64,000 bases of DNA from Sphaerotilus sulfidivorans. GTDB taxonomy: Bacteria > Pseudomonadota > Gammaproteobacteria > Burkholderiales > Burkholderiaceae_C. Every line of letters starts with the position of its first letter. Positions within the stretch are counted from its first letter, which is position 1. Under the pieces are notes generated by a model. The model ran no database searches. It saw nothing but the letters and a program-made list of their open reading frames with translations, and was not told where the DNA came from. The position numbers were made by a program, and so were the translations under genes. Positions 7,345 through 15,717 of this stretch are shown in pieces. The DNA is taken from the NCBI RefSeq assembly GCF_013426975.1, contig NZ_JACCPY010000004.1, positions 124,001 through 188,000 of the forward strand, written 5' to 3'.

Positions 7345-8742
7345 GTGTCATCCGACGATCAACAGGACCCGACGACGGGTCAGCGCTCCGGCCGCCTGAT
7401 CAAGGCGCCCGAGCACTTTCTCGATCCCGAGGGCGTGCGCACCGTGTTCCGCGAGGCCAGGTCGGGCCGGCGCGACTTCATCCGCCGTGCCTTCGCCGGT
7501 GCGGCCGCGGCCGGTGCGGCGCCGCTGGCGCTGGCACAGGCCAATCCGGTGCCGGCCGACGGCGGGGATCCGAACATCCTGAACCTGCCCGAGCACACCA
7601 CCGGACTGGGCCAGCCTGTGGTCACCGACGGCTACGGCAAGCCATCGAAGTACGAGACCAATGTCCAGCGCCGCCAGAGCCCGGGTCTGACGCAGACCAC
7701 GCAGGCCTCGGTGTCGTTCGCGCCGCTGCAGTCGCTGTTCGGCATCATCACGCCCAGCGGCCTGCATTTCGAGCGCCACCACCAGGGCTGGTGGGACATC
7801 GACCCGAGCAAGCACCGCCTGATGCTCAACGGCTCCGACCCGTCGCTGATGAAGACGCCCAAGGTCTTCACGATGGACGAGATCATGCGGCTGCCCTCGG
7901 TGTCGCGCATCCACTTCATCGAGTGCGGCGCGAACACGGCGGTCGAGTGGGGCAATGTCGCGGTGCCGACGGTGCAGTACACGCACGGCATGGTGTCGTG
8001 CAGCGAGTTCACCGGCGTGCCGCTGAAGATCCTGTTCGACCTGTGCGGCGTGGACTACCGACGAGCGCGCTACGTGCTGGGCGAGGGCGCCGACGGCTCG
8101 TCGATGACGCGGACCATCCCGATGGAGCTGGTCGAGTCGGGCGAAGTCTTCGTCGCCTACGGGCAGAACGGTGAGATGCTGCGACCCGAGAACGGCTACC
8201 CGCTGCGGCTGGTCGTGCCGGGCATCCAGGGCGTGAGCTGGGTCAAGTACCTGCGCCGCATCGAGGTGGGCGACATGCCCTATGGCGCCAAGGACGAGGC
8301 GGTCCACTACATGGACCTGATGCCGAACGGCCTGCACCGCCAGTACACCAACATCCAGGAATGCAAGAGCGTGGTGACGACGCCCTCGGGTGGCCAGGTG
8401 CTGCTCGACAAGGGCTTCTACAACATCACCGGGCTGGCGTGGTCGGGCAAGGGCCGCATCAAGAAGGTCGACGTCTCGGTGGACGGCGGCCGCAACTGGC
8501 GGCCGGCGCGCATCGAGGGACCGGTGCAGAACAAGTCGCTGACCCGCTTCAACATCGACTGGGTCTGGGACGGCAAGCCGGCGCTGATCCAGAGCCGGGC
8601 CACCGACGACACCGGCTATGTGCAGCCGACCTACAGGCAGTTGCGCGCCGTCCGCGGCACGCGCTCGATCTACCACAACAACGCCGTCCAGACCTGGCTG
8701 GTGCAGGAAAGCGGGGAGGTGAAGAATGTCCAGCTCTCGTGA
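7345..8742 (+). CDS. soxC: Sulfite dehydrogenase / sulfane dehydrogenase molybdoprotein SoxC
   Basis: 465 residues. A Tat signal with GRRDFIRRAF (residues 41-50) precedes a sulfite-oxidase-type molybdopterin domain and a C-terminal dimerisation domain (IKKVDVSVDGGRNW). The molybdenum ligand is C194 in HFIECGANT. SoxC pairs with cytochrome SoxD and oxidises the sulfane sulfur carried on SoxY in the periplasm, so the full Sox pathway without stored sulfur globules is expected. GTG 7345 is 8 bases after AAGGAG; the GTG at 7336 lies inside that ribosome site. The end overlaps soxD by 17 bases. Confidence 0.96.
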   Translation: MSSDDQQDPTTGQRSGRLIKAPEHFLDPEGVRTVFREARSGRRDFIRRAFAGAAAAGAAPLALAQANPVPADGGDPNILNLPEHTTGLGQPVVTDGYGKPSKYETNVQRRQSPGLTQTTQASVSFAPLQSLFGIITPSGLHFERHHQGWWDIDPSKHRLMLNGSDPSLMKTPKVFTMDEIMRLPSVSRIHFIECGANTAVEWGNVAVPTVQYTHGMVSCSEFTGVPLKILFDLCGVDYRRARYVLGEGADGSSMTRTIPMELVESGEVFVAYGQNGEMLRPENGYPLRLVVPGIQGVSWVKYLRRIEVGDMPYGAKDEAVHYMDLMPNGLHRQYTNIQECKSVVTTPSGGQVLLDKGFYNITGLAWSGKGRIKKVDVSVDGGRNWRPARIEGPVQNKSLTRFNIDWVWDGKPALIQSRATDDTGYVQPTYRQLRAVRGTRSIYHNNAVQTWLVQESGEVKNVQLS

Positions 8743-9835
8743 TCGTGAGTCCGTGATCCGATCGGGTCTGATCGCTGCCGCACTGGTGGCGCTGTCCGGT
8801 GCCGCGCTGGCGCAGTCGACCAGCCTGCCCGGCATCGGCCGCCCGGCCACGCCGAAGGAAATCGCCGCCTGGGACATCGACGTGCGCCCCGACTTCAAGG
8901 GCCTGCCCAAGGGCTCCGGCTCGGTCGCGATGGGCCAGGACGTCTGGGAAGGCAAGTGCGCCCACTGCCACGGCGTGTTCGGCGAGTCGAACGAGGTGTT
9001 CAGCCCGCTGGTGGGCGGCACCACCGCCGAGGATGTGAAGACCGGCCGTGTCGCCCGGCTGACCGACACGTCCTATCCCGGCCGCACGACGCTGATGAAG
9101 GTGGCCACCGTCTCGACGCTGTGGGACTACATCAATCGTGCGATGCCGTGGAACGCACCGAAGTCCCTGAAGACCGACGAGGTCTACGCGGTCACCGCCT
9201 ACCTGCTCAACATGGGCGGGGTGCTGCCGGACAACTTCGTGATGTCGGACAAGAACATCGCCGAGGTCCAGGCCCGCATGCCCAACCGCAACGGCATGAC
9301 GCTGGACCACGGCATGTGGCCGGGCAAGTCGCTGAAGACCGCGGGCAAGCCCGACGTGAAGGCGGTGGCCTGCATGACGAACTGCGAGGCCGAGCCGAAG
9401 GTCGCCTCCTTCCTGCCCGACTTCGCCCGCAATGCCCATGGCAACCTGGCCGAGCAGAACCGCCTGGTCGGCGCGCAGCGCGGGGCGGACACCACCCGGC
9501 CGCCGGGTGCGGTCGTGGCCACTGCCGCCGTGGCCGCGGCCACCGCCACCGCTGCTGCCCCGGACAAGGCGGGCGGCTTTGCCTCGATCAACGCGCTGCT
9601 GTCGAAGCACAGCTGCTCCGCCTGCCATGGCGTCGACCAGAAGCTGGTCGGGCCGTCCTTCCGCGAGATCGCCCAGAAGCATGGCAGCCGTGCCGACGCG
9701 GTCGACTACCTCGCCGGCAAGATCCGCTCCGGTGGCAGCGGGGTCTGGGGTCCGGTGCCGATGCCAGCTCAGACCCTTCCGGAAGCCGATGCCCGCACCC
9801 TGGCCCAGTGGCTGAAGGACGGAGCGAAGAAATGA
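8726..9835 (+). CDS. soxD: Diheme cytochrome c subunit SoxD of sulfane dehydrogenase
   Basis: 369 residues with a Sec signal ending at ALAQ. Heme sites are CAHCH (C78-H82) and CSACH (C297-H301), separated by an Ala/Thr/Val-rich linker around 261-280. The N-terminal part, with SYPGRTTLMKVATVSTLWDYINRAMPW, is typical SoxD and takes electrons from SoxC. The C-terminal domain is closely similar to the free cytochrome at 18868-19185 (shared KLVGP and GGSG.WGPVPMPAQ). GGGGAGG precedes the ATG inside soxC. Confidence 0.95.
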   Translation: MSSSRDRESVIRSGLIAAALVALSGAALAQSTSLPGIGRPATPKEIAAWDIDVRPDFKGLPKGSGSVAMGQDVWEGKCAHCHGVFGESNEVFSPLVGGTTAEDVKTGRVARLTDTSYPGRTTLMKVATVSTLWDYINRAMPWNAPKSLKTDEVYAVTAYLLNMGGVLPDNFVMSDKNIAEVQARMPNRNGMTLDHGMWPGKSLKTAGKPDVKAVACMTNCEAEPKVASFLPDFARNAHGNLAEQNRLVGAQRGADTTRPPGAVVATAAVAAATATAAAPDKAGGFASINALLSKHSCSACHGVDQKLVGPSFREIAQKHGSRADAVDYLAGKIRSGGSGVWGPVPMPAQTLPEADARTLAQWLKDGAKK

Positions 9836-9864
9836 TCCCGAATCTCTACCCAAGGAGTTCCATG

Positions 9865-10323
9865 ATGCAAACCCGCCGCGAAATGCTCGGCCGCAGTGCC
9901 GCCGTCGCCGGCCTGCTGGCTGGCCTGGGGCTGCTGCCCGCTGCGGCCCAGGCCGCCTGGTCCGGTGCCGCCTTCGATGCCAAGACCCTGGCCGATCTGA
10001 CCCGCGCGCTCGGCGTGGCCACTCCGACCGAGAGCAAGGACATCACCATCCAGGGGCCGGACATCGCCGAGAACGGCGCGGTCGTGCCGCTGGGCTGCGC
10101 CACCGCCCTGGCCGGCGTGGCCCGGATGATGATCCTCGTCGAGAAGAACCCGGCGATGCTGTGCGCGCTGTTCGATGTGACCGATGCGGTCGAGCCGAGC
10201 TTCAATGTGCGCGTCAAGATGGGCCAGTCGTCGAACGTGATGGCCGTGGCGGTCATGGGCGACGGGCGGGTCCTGTTCGCGCAGAAGGAAGTCAAGGTCA
10301 CCCTCGGTGGCTGCGGCGGCTGA
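9865..10323 (+). CDS. soxY: Sulfur-carrier protein SoxY
   Basis: 152 residues. The signal has a twin-arginine-like TRREMLGRSAAVAGLLAG stretch, so SoxY is probably exported folded together with SoxZ. The C-terminus is the SoxY swinging arm ending in GGCGG, whose Cys carries the thiosulfate- or sulfide-derived sulfur. The ATG at 9865 is 7 bases after AAGGAG; ATG 9862 is the other possibility and adds one Met. It lies 29 bases after soxD and 27 before soxZ. Confidence 0.95.
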   Translation: MQTRREMLGRSAAVAGLLAGLGLLPAAAQAAWSGAAFDAKTLADLTRALGVATPTESKDITIQGPDIAENGAVVPLGCATALAGVARMMILVEKNPAMLCALFDVTDAVEPSFNVRVKMGQSSNVMAVAVMGDGRVLFAQKEVKVTLGGCGG

Positions 10324-10350
10324 TTCATCACCCACAACCAGGAGCAGAAC

Positions 10351-10662
10351 ATGGCAGATCCGATGCGCATTCGCGCCCAGGCTTCCGGCGACAAGGCCAC
10401 CGTCCGCGTGCTGATGAGCCACGAGATGGAGACCGGTCAGCGCAAGGACGCGTCCGGCAACCTGATTCCGGCGTGGTTCATCCAGGAGGTCGCCGCCACC
10501 CTCAACGGCAAGACCGTCATGACCGCGCAGTGGGGACCTTCGGTGTCGAAGAACCCCTTCCTGCAGTTCAGCATCAAGGGCGCCAAGGCCGGCGACAAGG
10601 TCGGCGTGACCTGGACCGACAACAAGGGTGGCAAGCGCAGCGACGAGGCCACCGTCAGCTGA
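10351..10662 (+). CDS. soxZ: SoxY-binding scaffold protein SoxZ
   Basis: 103 residues without a signal peptide, as is normal for SoxZ, which leaves the cell bound to SoxY. The fold signature runs from MRIRAQASGDKATVRVLMSHEMETGQRKD through the Ig-like strands to VTWTDNKGGKRSDEATVS. SoxYZ is the carrier on which all Sox reactions take place. AGGAG precedes the ATG by 6 bases. Confidence 0.96.
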   Translation: MADPMRIRAQASGDKATVRVLMSHEMETGQRKDASGNLIPAWFIQEVAATLNGKTVMTAQWGPSVSKNPFLQFSIKGAKAGDKVGVTWTDNKGGKRSDEATVS

Positions 10663-10743
10663 GCAGGGCCCAGGCGTCCGCAGTCCGGCGGCGCGCTCGT
10701 GCCGGGACGGTTCCTTGTCCACCGCAACACGACCGAGGAGACC

Positions 10744-11541
10744 ATGAAGAGACTCGCCACCGCCAGCCTCGCGCTGGTCTGCGCCGCACCGCTGCTGGCG
10801 CAGGAGAAGTCCGCCTCCGACGGCATCGCCGAGTACCGGGCGATGCTGGCCGACGGCAATCCTGCCGAGCTGTTCGAGGCCAAGGGGGAGGCGCTCTGGA
10901 AGCAGAAGCGCGGCCCGCGCAACGCGAGCCTGGAAGCCTGCGATCTGGGGCAGGGGCCGGGCGTCGTCAAGGGCGTGTTCGTCACGCTGCCGCGCCATTT
11001 CCGCGACACCGGGCGGGTCCAGGATCTGGAGTCCCGGCTGCTGACCTGCATGGAGACGCTGCAGGGCTTCAGCGCGGCCGAGATCGCCAGGACGCCGTTC
11101 GGCAAGGGCGAGCAGGCCAACCTGACCGCGCTGGCCACCTGGATCGCCGCCGAGTCCCGCGGCATGCGCTTTGCCCTGCCGCAGGAGCATCCCCAGGAGC
11201 GGCGCATGTACGCCATCGGGGAGCGGGCCTTCTTCTATCGCGGCGGCCCGCATGACTTCTCCTGCGCGAGCTGTCACGGCGAGGAGGGCAAGCGCATTCG
11301 CCTGCAGGATCTGCCCCAGCTCACCCGCAATCCGGGCGACGGGGTCGGGTTCGCGGCCTGGCCGGCCTACCGGGTCAGCAACGGCCAGATGTGGAGCATG
11401 CAGCTGCGCCTGAACGACTGCTTTCGCCAGCAGCGCTTTCCCTATCCCGGCTTCGGCTCGGACCTGACGATCGCGCTGTCCACCTACATGGGCGTCAATG
11501 CCAAGGGTGCGGAGTCGGTGGCTCCCGCCATCAAGCGCTGA
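10744..11541 (+). CDS. soxA: L-cysteine S-thiosulfotransferase subunit SoxA, monoheme type
   Basis: 265 residues with a Sec signal (LALVCAAPLLAQ). One heme site is present, CASCH (C174-H178). In the N-terminal half the second heme site of diheme SoxA is replaced by a Cys pair (C66, C102), probably a disulfide. The active-site Cys that carries the persulfide ligand is C226 in LNDCFRQQRF. With SoxX it attaches thiosulfate to the SoxY Cys. The ATG at 10744 follows GAGGAG; upstream in-frame codons are not supported. Confidence 0.95.
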   Translation: MKRLATASLALVCAAPLLAQEKSASDGIAEYRAMLADGNPAELFEAKGEALWKQKRGPRNASLEACDLGQGPGVVKGVFVTLPRHFRDTGRVQDLESRLLTCMETLQGFSAAEIARTPFGKGEQANLTALATWIAAESRGMRFALPQEHPQERRMYAIGERAFFYRGGPHDFSCASCHGEEGKRIRLQDLPQLTRNPGDGVGFAAWPAYRVSNGQMWSMQLRLNDCFRQQRFPYPGFGSDLTIALSTYMGVNAKGAESVAPAIKR

Positions 11542-11555
11542 ACGGAGAACACGCC

Positions 11556-12209
11556 ATGAAGAGCTTCAGGATGCTGGCGGGTGCCGCTGCCGCGCTGGCG
11601 CTGACGGCCGGACTCGCCGGCTGCGCCAGCGGACCGGCCCCGGAGGAACTGGACCAGGAGGCGGTGCGCATCATCCGCAGCGCCTTCCGCGACGAGGGCA
11701 TCGCCAAGGTCGACCGGCTGGACCAGGATGCGGCCAACGAGGCCTGCTCGCGGGCCCTGGGCAAGGAGCCCGCGCCCGAGGTGGTCAAGGCCATCGAGGC
11801 GGAGAACCTCAAGACGATCCGTCCTCCCGGCGACGGCAAGTACCTGGGCGACTGGCGTGAAGGCGAGAAGATCGCCCAGAGCGGGCGCGGTCTGACCTTC
11901 ACCGACGATGCCAGGGTCGTCAATGGCGGCAACTGCTACAACTGCCACCAGATCAGCAGGCAGGAAATCTCCTTCGGCACCATCGGGCCGAGCCTGTACC
12001 AGTACGGCCGGCTGCGTGGCGTCACCGACCCGGACAGCCCGGCGGCGCGTCCGATCATCGAGTACACCTGGGGCAAGCTCTGGAACGCCCGCGCCTACAA
12101 CGCCTGCTCGCACATGCCCCGTGCCGGTCACCTGGGCATCCTGAGCGAGGCGCAGATCCGCCATGTCATGGCCCTGCTGCTCGACCCGAAGTCGCCGGTC
12201 AACCAGTAA
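11556..12209 (+). CDS. soxX: Cytochrome c subunit SoxX, lipoprotein form
   Basis: 217 residues. A lipobox LAGC (C23) suggests membrane anchoring, unlike the soluble SoxX of Paracoccus. The heme motif is CYNCH (C127-H131), with GTIGPSLYQYG after it and a likely Met ligand in ACSHMPRAGHLG. The roughly 95-residue stretch before the heme domain is longer than in short SoxX proteins. It pairs with SoxA, whose gene ends 14 bases upstream. Confidence 0.94.
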   Translation: MKSFRMLAGAAAALALTAGLAGCASGPAPEELDQEAVRIIRSAFRDEGIAKVDRLDQDAANEACSRALGKEPAPEVVKAIEAENLKTIRPPGDGKYLGDWREGEKIAQSGRGLTFTDDARVVNGGNCYNCHQISRQEISFGTIGPSLYQYGRLRGVTDPDSPAARPIIEYTWGKLWNARAYNACSHMPRAGHLGILSEAQIRHVMALLLDPKSPVNQ

Positions 12210-12249
12210 ACCCCATCGACCTTCACTGACCACGGATGACCACGGATTC

Positions 12250-13983
12250 ATGAGCCTCTCCAAACGCGATTTCATGCAGGTGCTCGGCGCCGCATCGGTG
12301 GCCGGCATGGGCCTGGGCCGCTGGGCCGAGGCGGATGCCGCCATCGCCCAGGCCGGCCTGTACGAGCTGCCGCGCTTCGGCAACGTCAGCTTCCTGCACA
12401 TGACCGACTGCCATGCGCAGTTGAAGCCGATCCACTTCCGCGAGCCCAGCGTCAATCTCGGCATCGGTTCGATGCAGGGCCAGCTGCCGCACCTCGTCGG
12501 CGAGCACCTGCTGAAACACATCGGCGTGCGCCCCGGCACCGCGCTGGCGCACGGCTACACCTTTCTCGACTTCGAGAAGGCGGCGCGCCGCTACGGCAAG
12601 GTCGGCGGCTTTGCGCATCTGGCCACGCTGGTCAAGCAGCTCAAGGCCAGCCGCCCGGGCGCGCTGCTGCTGGACGGCGGTGACACCTGGCAGGGCTCGG
12701 CCACCTCGCTGTGGACGAACGCGCAGGACATGGTCGACGCCTGCAAGCTGCTCGGCGTCGACGTGATGACCGGCCACTGGGAGTTCACCTACGGCATGGA
12801 GCGGGTGAAGCAGATCGTCGAGGGCGACTTCGCCGGCAAGCTCGACTTCGTCGCGCAGAACGTCAAGACCAACGACTTCGGCGACCCGGTCTTCAAGCCC
12901 TACGTGATCCGCGAGATCAACGGCGTGCCCTGCGCCATCATCGGCCAGGCGTTTCCCTACACGCCGATCGCCAACCCGCGCTACATGGTCGCCGACTGGG
13001 CCTTCGGCATCCAGGACGAGAACATGCAGGCGATGGTCGACGAGGCCCGCGGCAAGGGCGCGCAGGTCGTCGTCGTCATCAGCCACAACGGCATGGACGT
13101 CGACCTGAAGATGGCCAGCCGCGTGCGCGGCATCGACGCCATCTTCGGCGGCCACACCCATGACGGCGTGCCGGTGGCGGTGCCGGTGAGCAATGCGGGC
13201 GGCAAGACGCTGGTGACCAATGCCGGCTCGAACACCAAGTTCCTCGGCGTCATGGACTTCGACGTCAAGGGCGGCAAGGTGGTCGACTTCCGCTACCGCC
13301 TGCTGCCGGTCTTCGCCAACCAGATCCAGGCGGATCCGGCGATGGACGCGCTGATCGCCAAGATCCGCGCGCCCTACGAGGCCAAGCTGTCGGAAAAGCT
13401 CGGCGTCACCGACGGCCTGCTGTACCGCCGCGGCAACTTCAACGGTTCGTGGGACCAGCTGATCTGCGACGCGCTGATGGAGGTGCAGGGCGCCGAGATC
13501 GCCTTCTCGCCGGGCTTCCGCTGGGGCACCAGCCTGCTGCCGGGCGACACGATCACGCGCGAGCTGATGATGGACCAGCTCGCCATCACCTATCCCTACG
13601 CGACGGTCACGCAGATGAGCGGCGAGACGCTCAAGACCGTGCTCGAGGATGTGGCCGACAACCTCTTCAATCCCGACCCGTATTACCAGCAGGGCGGCGA
13701 CATGGTGCGTGTCGGCGGGCTGCAGTACACCATCACGCCGGGCGAGAAGGCCGGCAGCCGCATCAGCGACATGCGCCTGAAGGGCAAGCCGGTCGAGGCC
13801 GGCAAGAGCTACAACGTCGCCGGCTGGGCGCCGGTGGCCGAGGATGCCGCCAAGGCCGGCAACAAGCCGGTGTGGGATGTCGTCGAGACCTGGCTGAAGG
13901 GGCAGGGCGGGCGGGTGAAGGCGCGCAGCGTCAATGCCCCGAAGCTGGTCGGCGTGGCCGGCAATCCGGGCATGGCCGGCTAG
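12250..13983 (+). CDS. soxB: Thiosulfohydrolase SoxB
   Basis: 577 residues. The N-terminus SKRDFMQVLGAASVAG looks like a KR variant of a Tat signal. Metallophosphatase-type motifs for a dimanganese centre are seen in order: HMTDCHAQLKPIHFREP, GGDTWQGS, TGHWEFTYG, SHNGMDVD and GGHTHDGVP, followed by a 5'-nucleotidase C-terminal domain. SoxB hydrolyses sulfate from the S-thiosulfonate bound to SoxY. No strong ribosome site is visible, but no other start fits. Last gene of the core operon before the DsrE-like gene. Confidence 0.96.
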   Translation: MSLSKRDFMQVLGAASVAGMGLGRWAEADAAIAQAGLYELPRFGNVSFLHMTDCHAQLKPIHFREPSVNLGIGSMQGQLPHLVGEHLLKHIGVRPGTALAHGYTFLDFEKAARRYGKVGGFAHLATLVKQLKASRPGALLLDGGDTWQGSATSLWTNAQDMVDACKLLGVDVMTGHWEFTYGMERVKQIVEGDFAGKLDFVAQNVKTNDFGDPVFKPYVIREINGVPCAIIGQAFPYTPIANPRYMVADWAFGIQDENMQAMVDEARGKGAQVVVVISHNGMDVDLKMASRVRGIDAIFGGHTHDGVPVAVPVSNAGGKTLVTNAGSNTKFLGVMDFDVKGGKVVDFRYRLLPVFANQIQADPAMDALIAKIRAPYEAKLSEKLGVTDGLLYRRGNFNGSWDQLICDALMEVQGAEIAFSPGFRWGTSLLPGDTITRELMMDQLAITYPYATVTQMSGETLKTVLEDVADNLFNPDPYYQQGGDMVRVGGLQYTITPGEKAGSRISDMRLKGKPVEAGKSYNVAGWAPVAEDAAKAGNKPVWDVVETWLKGQGGRVKARSVNAPKLVGVAGNPGMAG

Positions 13984-14048
13984 AACCGATTCCAGCCCCT
14001 GCTGCTGCCCGTACCGCTGCCTGTACCGCTGATACCGAGGAGTTGCCG

Positions 14049-14465
14049 ATGTCGACGTTCCGCTTCGCCGTTGCCGCCGTCGTGCTGTCGCTGGCCAGTC
14101 TGGCCGCCGCGGCGCAGGACAAGGTGGTCTACCACGTCAACGACACGCAGAGCCAGGCGCTGGCGACGCTGCGCAACATCCGCAACCACCTCGACACCGA
14201 CCCGACGGCGCAGATCACCGTGGTGACGCATGCCTTCGGTGTCGATTTCCTGCTGGAGGGGATGAAGGACCGCAACGAGTCGCCGTTCGAGGCGACCGTG
14301 GCGGCCCTGAAGAACCGCGGCGTGAAGTTCGAGGTCTGCGAGATCACGCTGAAGAACCGCAACCTCAAGCGCGAGCAGTTCATCCCGGAGGCGGACTTCA
14401 CGCCCTCGGGCGTCGTGCGGCTGACCAGGCTGCAGCTGCAGGGCCACGCCTACATCAAGCCCTGA
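14049..14465 (+). CDS. Exported DsrE-family protein
   Basis: 138 residues with a Sec signal (VVLSLASLAAAAQ). The fold DKVVYHVNDTQSQALATLRNIRNHL...ITVVTHAFGVDFLLEG is that of DsrE/DsrF-like proteins, with C97 in FEVCEITLKNRN as the only mature Cys and candidate sulfur carrier. Periplasmic members are frequent at the end of sox operons; their exact role is not settled. AGGAG lies 6 bases before the ATG. It converges on the leftward permease gene 38 bases on. Confidence 0.85.
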   Translation: MSTFRFAVAAVVLSLASLAAAAQDKVVYHVNDTQSQALATLRNIRNHLDTDPTAQITVVTHAFGVDFLLEGMKDRNESPFEATVAALKNRGVKFEVCEITLKNRNLKREQFIPEADFTPSGVVRLTRLQLQGHAYIKP

Positions 14466-14503
14466 ATTCATGCGCCCGGCGCCTCGGCTTCCGGGGCGTG
14501 CGC

Positions 14504-15646
14504 TCAGGGGCGTGCGTAGCTGGCGCTCAGTTCCGGATCCGCGTGCGGGCTCGTCGGTTCGGCGGCGGCTTGCTGCACCGCTTCCTTGGGCTGGTCGATC
14601 AGGCGGTCGGTCAGCATTGCCGCGCCCCAGATCGCCGACAGCGTCACCCACGAGGTCAGCGTGAACACCGCCGCGCCCGACACGCCCGCGCCGACCGCGC
14701 AGCCGCCGGCCAGCATGCCGCCGAAGCCCATCAGGATCGCGCCGACGATGTAGCGCCGCATCGCCTGGCCGCCCTGGAAGCCCTCCAGCTTCAGCTCGCG
14801 CCACAGCAGCGCCGACAGGAAGGCGCCGGCGGCCACGCCGGGCACCAGGCCGAGGTCGAACTTGAGCGGCTGTCCTGGCGGCGACAGCACCAGCATCAGC
14901 ATGTCGGCGGCCGGGCCGGTGAACGACAGGCTCTGCACCGGCACGACCAGGTCGAAGGCCTGGCTGGAGATCTTCCAGGTCAGCAGCCACGCCGACGCCA
15001 CCATCACGCCGACGCCGACGGCACCGAACCCGCCCCAGAAGCGCACCTGCTGGCGCCGCGCCCAGACCAGCGCCGCGACCAGCCACACCGCGCCGAACAG
15101 CAGCGCACCGCCGTGACTGACGCCGGTCAGCGCGAGCAGGTCGCGCGCTGCGCCGCCCTCGACCGTCCACCAGCCGGCGATCGTCGTGCGCAGCGGCGAC
15201 AGCAGCCCCGACAGCGCCGACTGCGCCGTCACCGCGAACACCAGGCCGGACAGCAGCGCGCGCAGATTGCCCTGTGCCGCCAGCACCAGCAGCCGGCTCG
15301 AGCAGCCGCGCGCCAGCACCATGCCGACACCGAACATCGCGCCGCCGATCAGCGCGCCCGACAGGCTGCCGCGCTGGCTGAGCTGGCGCGAGGTGCTGAC
15401 ATCCAGCCAGCCGAGCTGGATGAAGCCCTGCGTCAGCAGCACCGCGGTCGAGAAGGTGAACAGCCAGACGGTGAGCTTGCCCTCCCGGGTGCCGCGGCCG
15501 AACTCGATCACCGCCGAGCGCATGCAGAAGCGCGAGCGGTGCGCGAAGAAGCCGAACAGCAGCCCGACGACCGTGCCGGCCAGCGTCACGGTCCACATCT
15601 CGCCCAGCCGGGCCATCAGCGCTTCGATCACCGCCGCCTCCGTCAT
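14504..15646 (-). CDS. YeeE/YedE-family membrane transporter (SoxT-like)
   Basis: 380 residues with about nine to ten membrane helices and two repeated halves. The Cys motifs of the sulfur-transporting YeeE/YedE family are present: RSRFCMRSAVIEF, LARGCSSRLLV and AGGCAVGAGVSGAAVFTL. Family members carry thiosulfate or other sulfur species, and SoxT genes lie in sox clusters. The ATG at 15646 is the only start before the AT-rich candidate ArsR site at 15661-15675. Read leftward, it follows fccB. Confidence 0.88.
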   Translation of the reverse strand: MTEAAVIEALMARLGEMWTVTLAGTVVGLLFGFFAHRSRFCMRSAVIEFGRGTREGKLTVWLFTFSTAVLLTQGFIQLGWLDVSTSRQLSQRGSLSGALIGGAMFGVGMVLARGCSSRLLVLAAQGNLRALLSGLVFAVTAQSALSGLLSPLRTTIAGWWTVEGGAARDLLALTGVSHGGALLFGAVWLVAALVWARRQQVRFWGGFGAVGVGVMVASAWLLTWKISSQAFDLVVPVQSLSFTGPAADMLMLVLSPPGQPLKFDLGLVPGVAAGAFLSALLWRELKLEGFQGGQAMRRYIVGAILMGFGGMLAGGCAVGAGVSGAAVFTLTSWVTLSAIWGAAMLTDRLIDQPKEAVQQAAAEPTSPHADPELSASYARP

Positions 15647-15660
15647 GCCAATATCGGATC

Positions 15661-15675
15661 TGACTGATATAAGAC
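15661..15675. promoter_or_regulatory. Candidate ArsR-family operator before the YeeE/YedE gene
   Basis: TGACTGATATAAGAC, read on the other strand as CTTATATCAG, matches the core of the site in the fccA/thioredoxin gap. It lies 15 bases before the permease ATG. Confidence 0.4.
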
Positions 15676-15717
15676 GGCGATGATGCAGTTCGGCCGCTCG
15701 GCCGAACTTGATCTGGG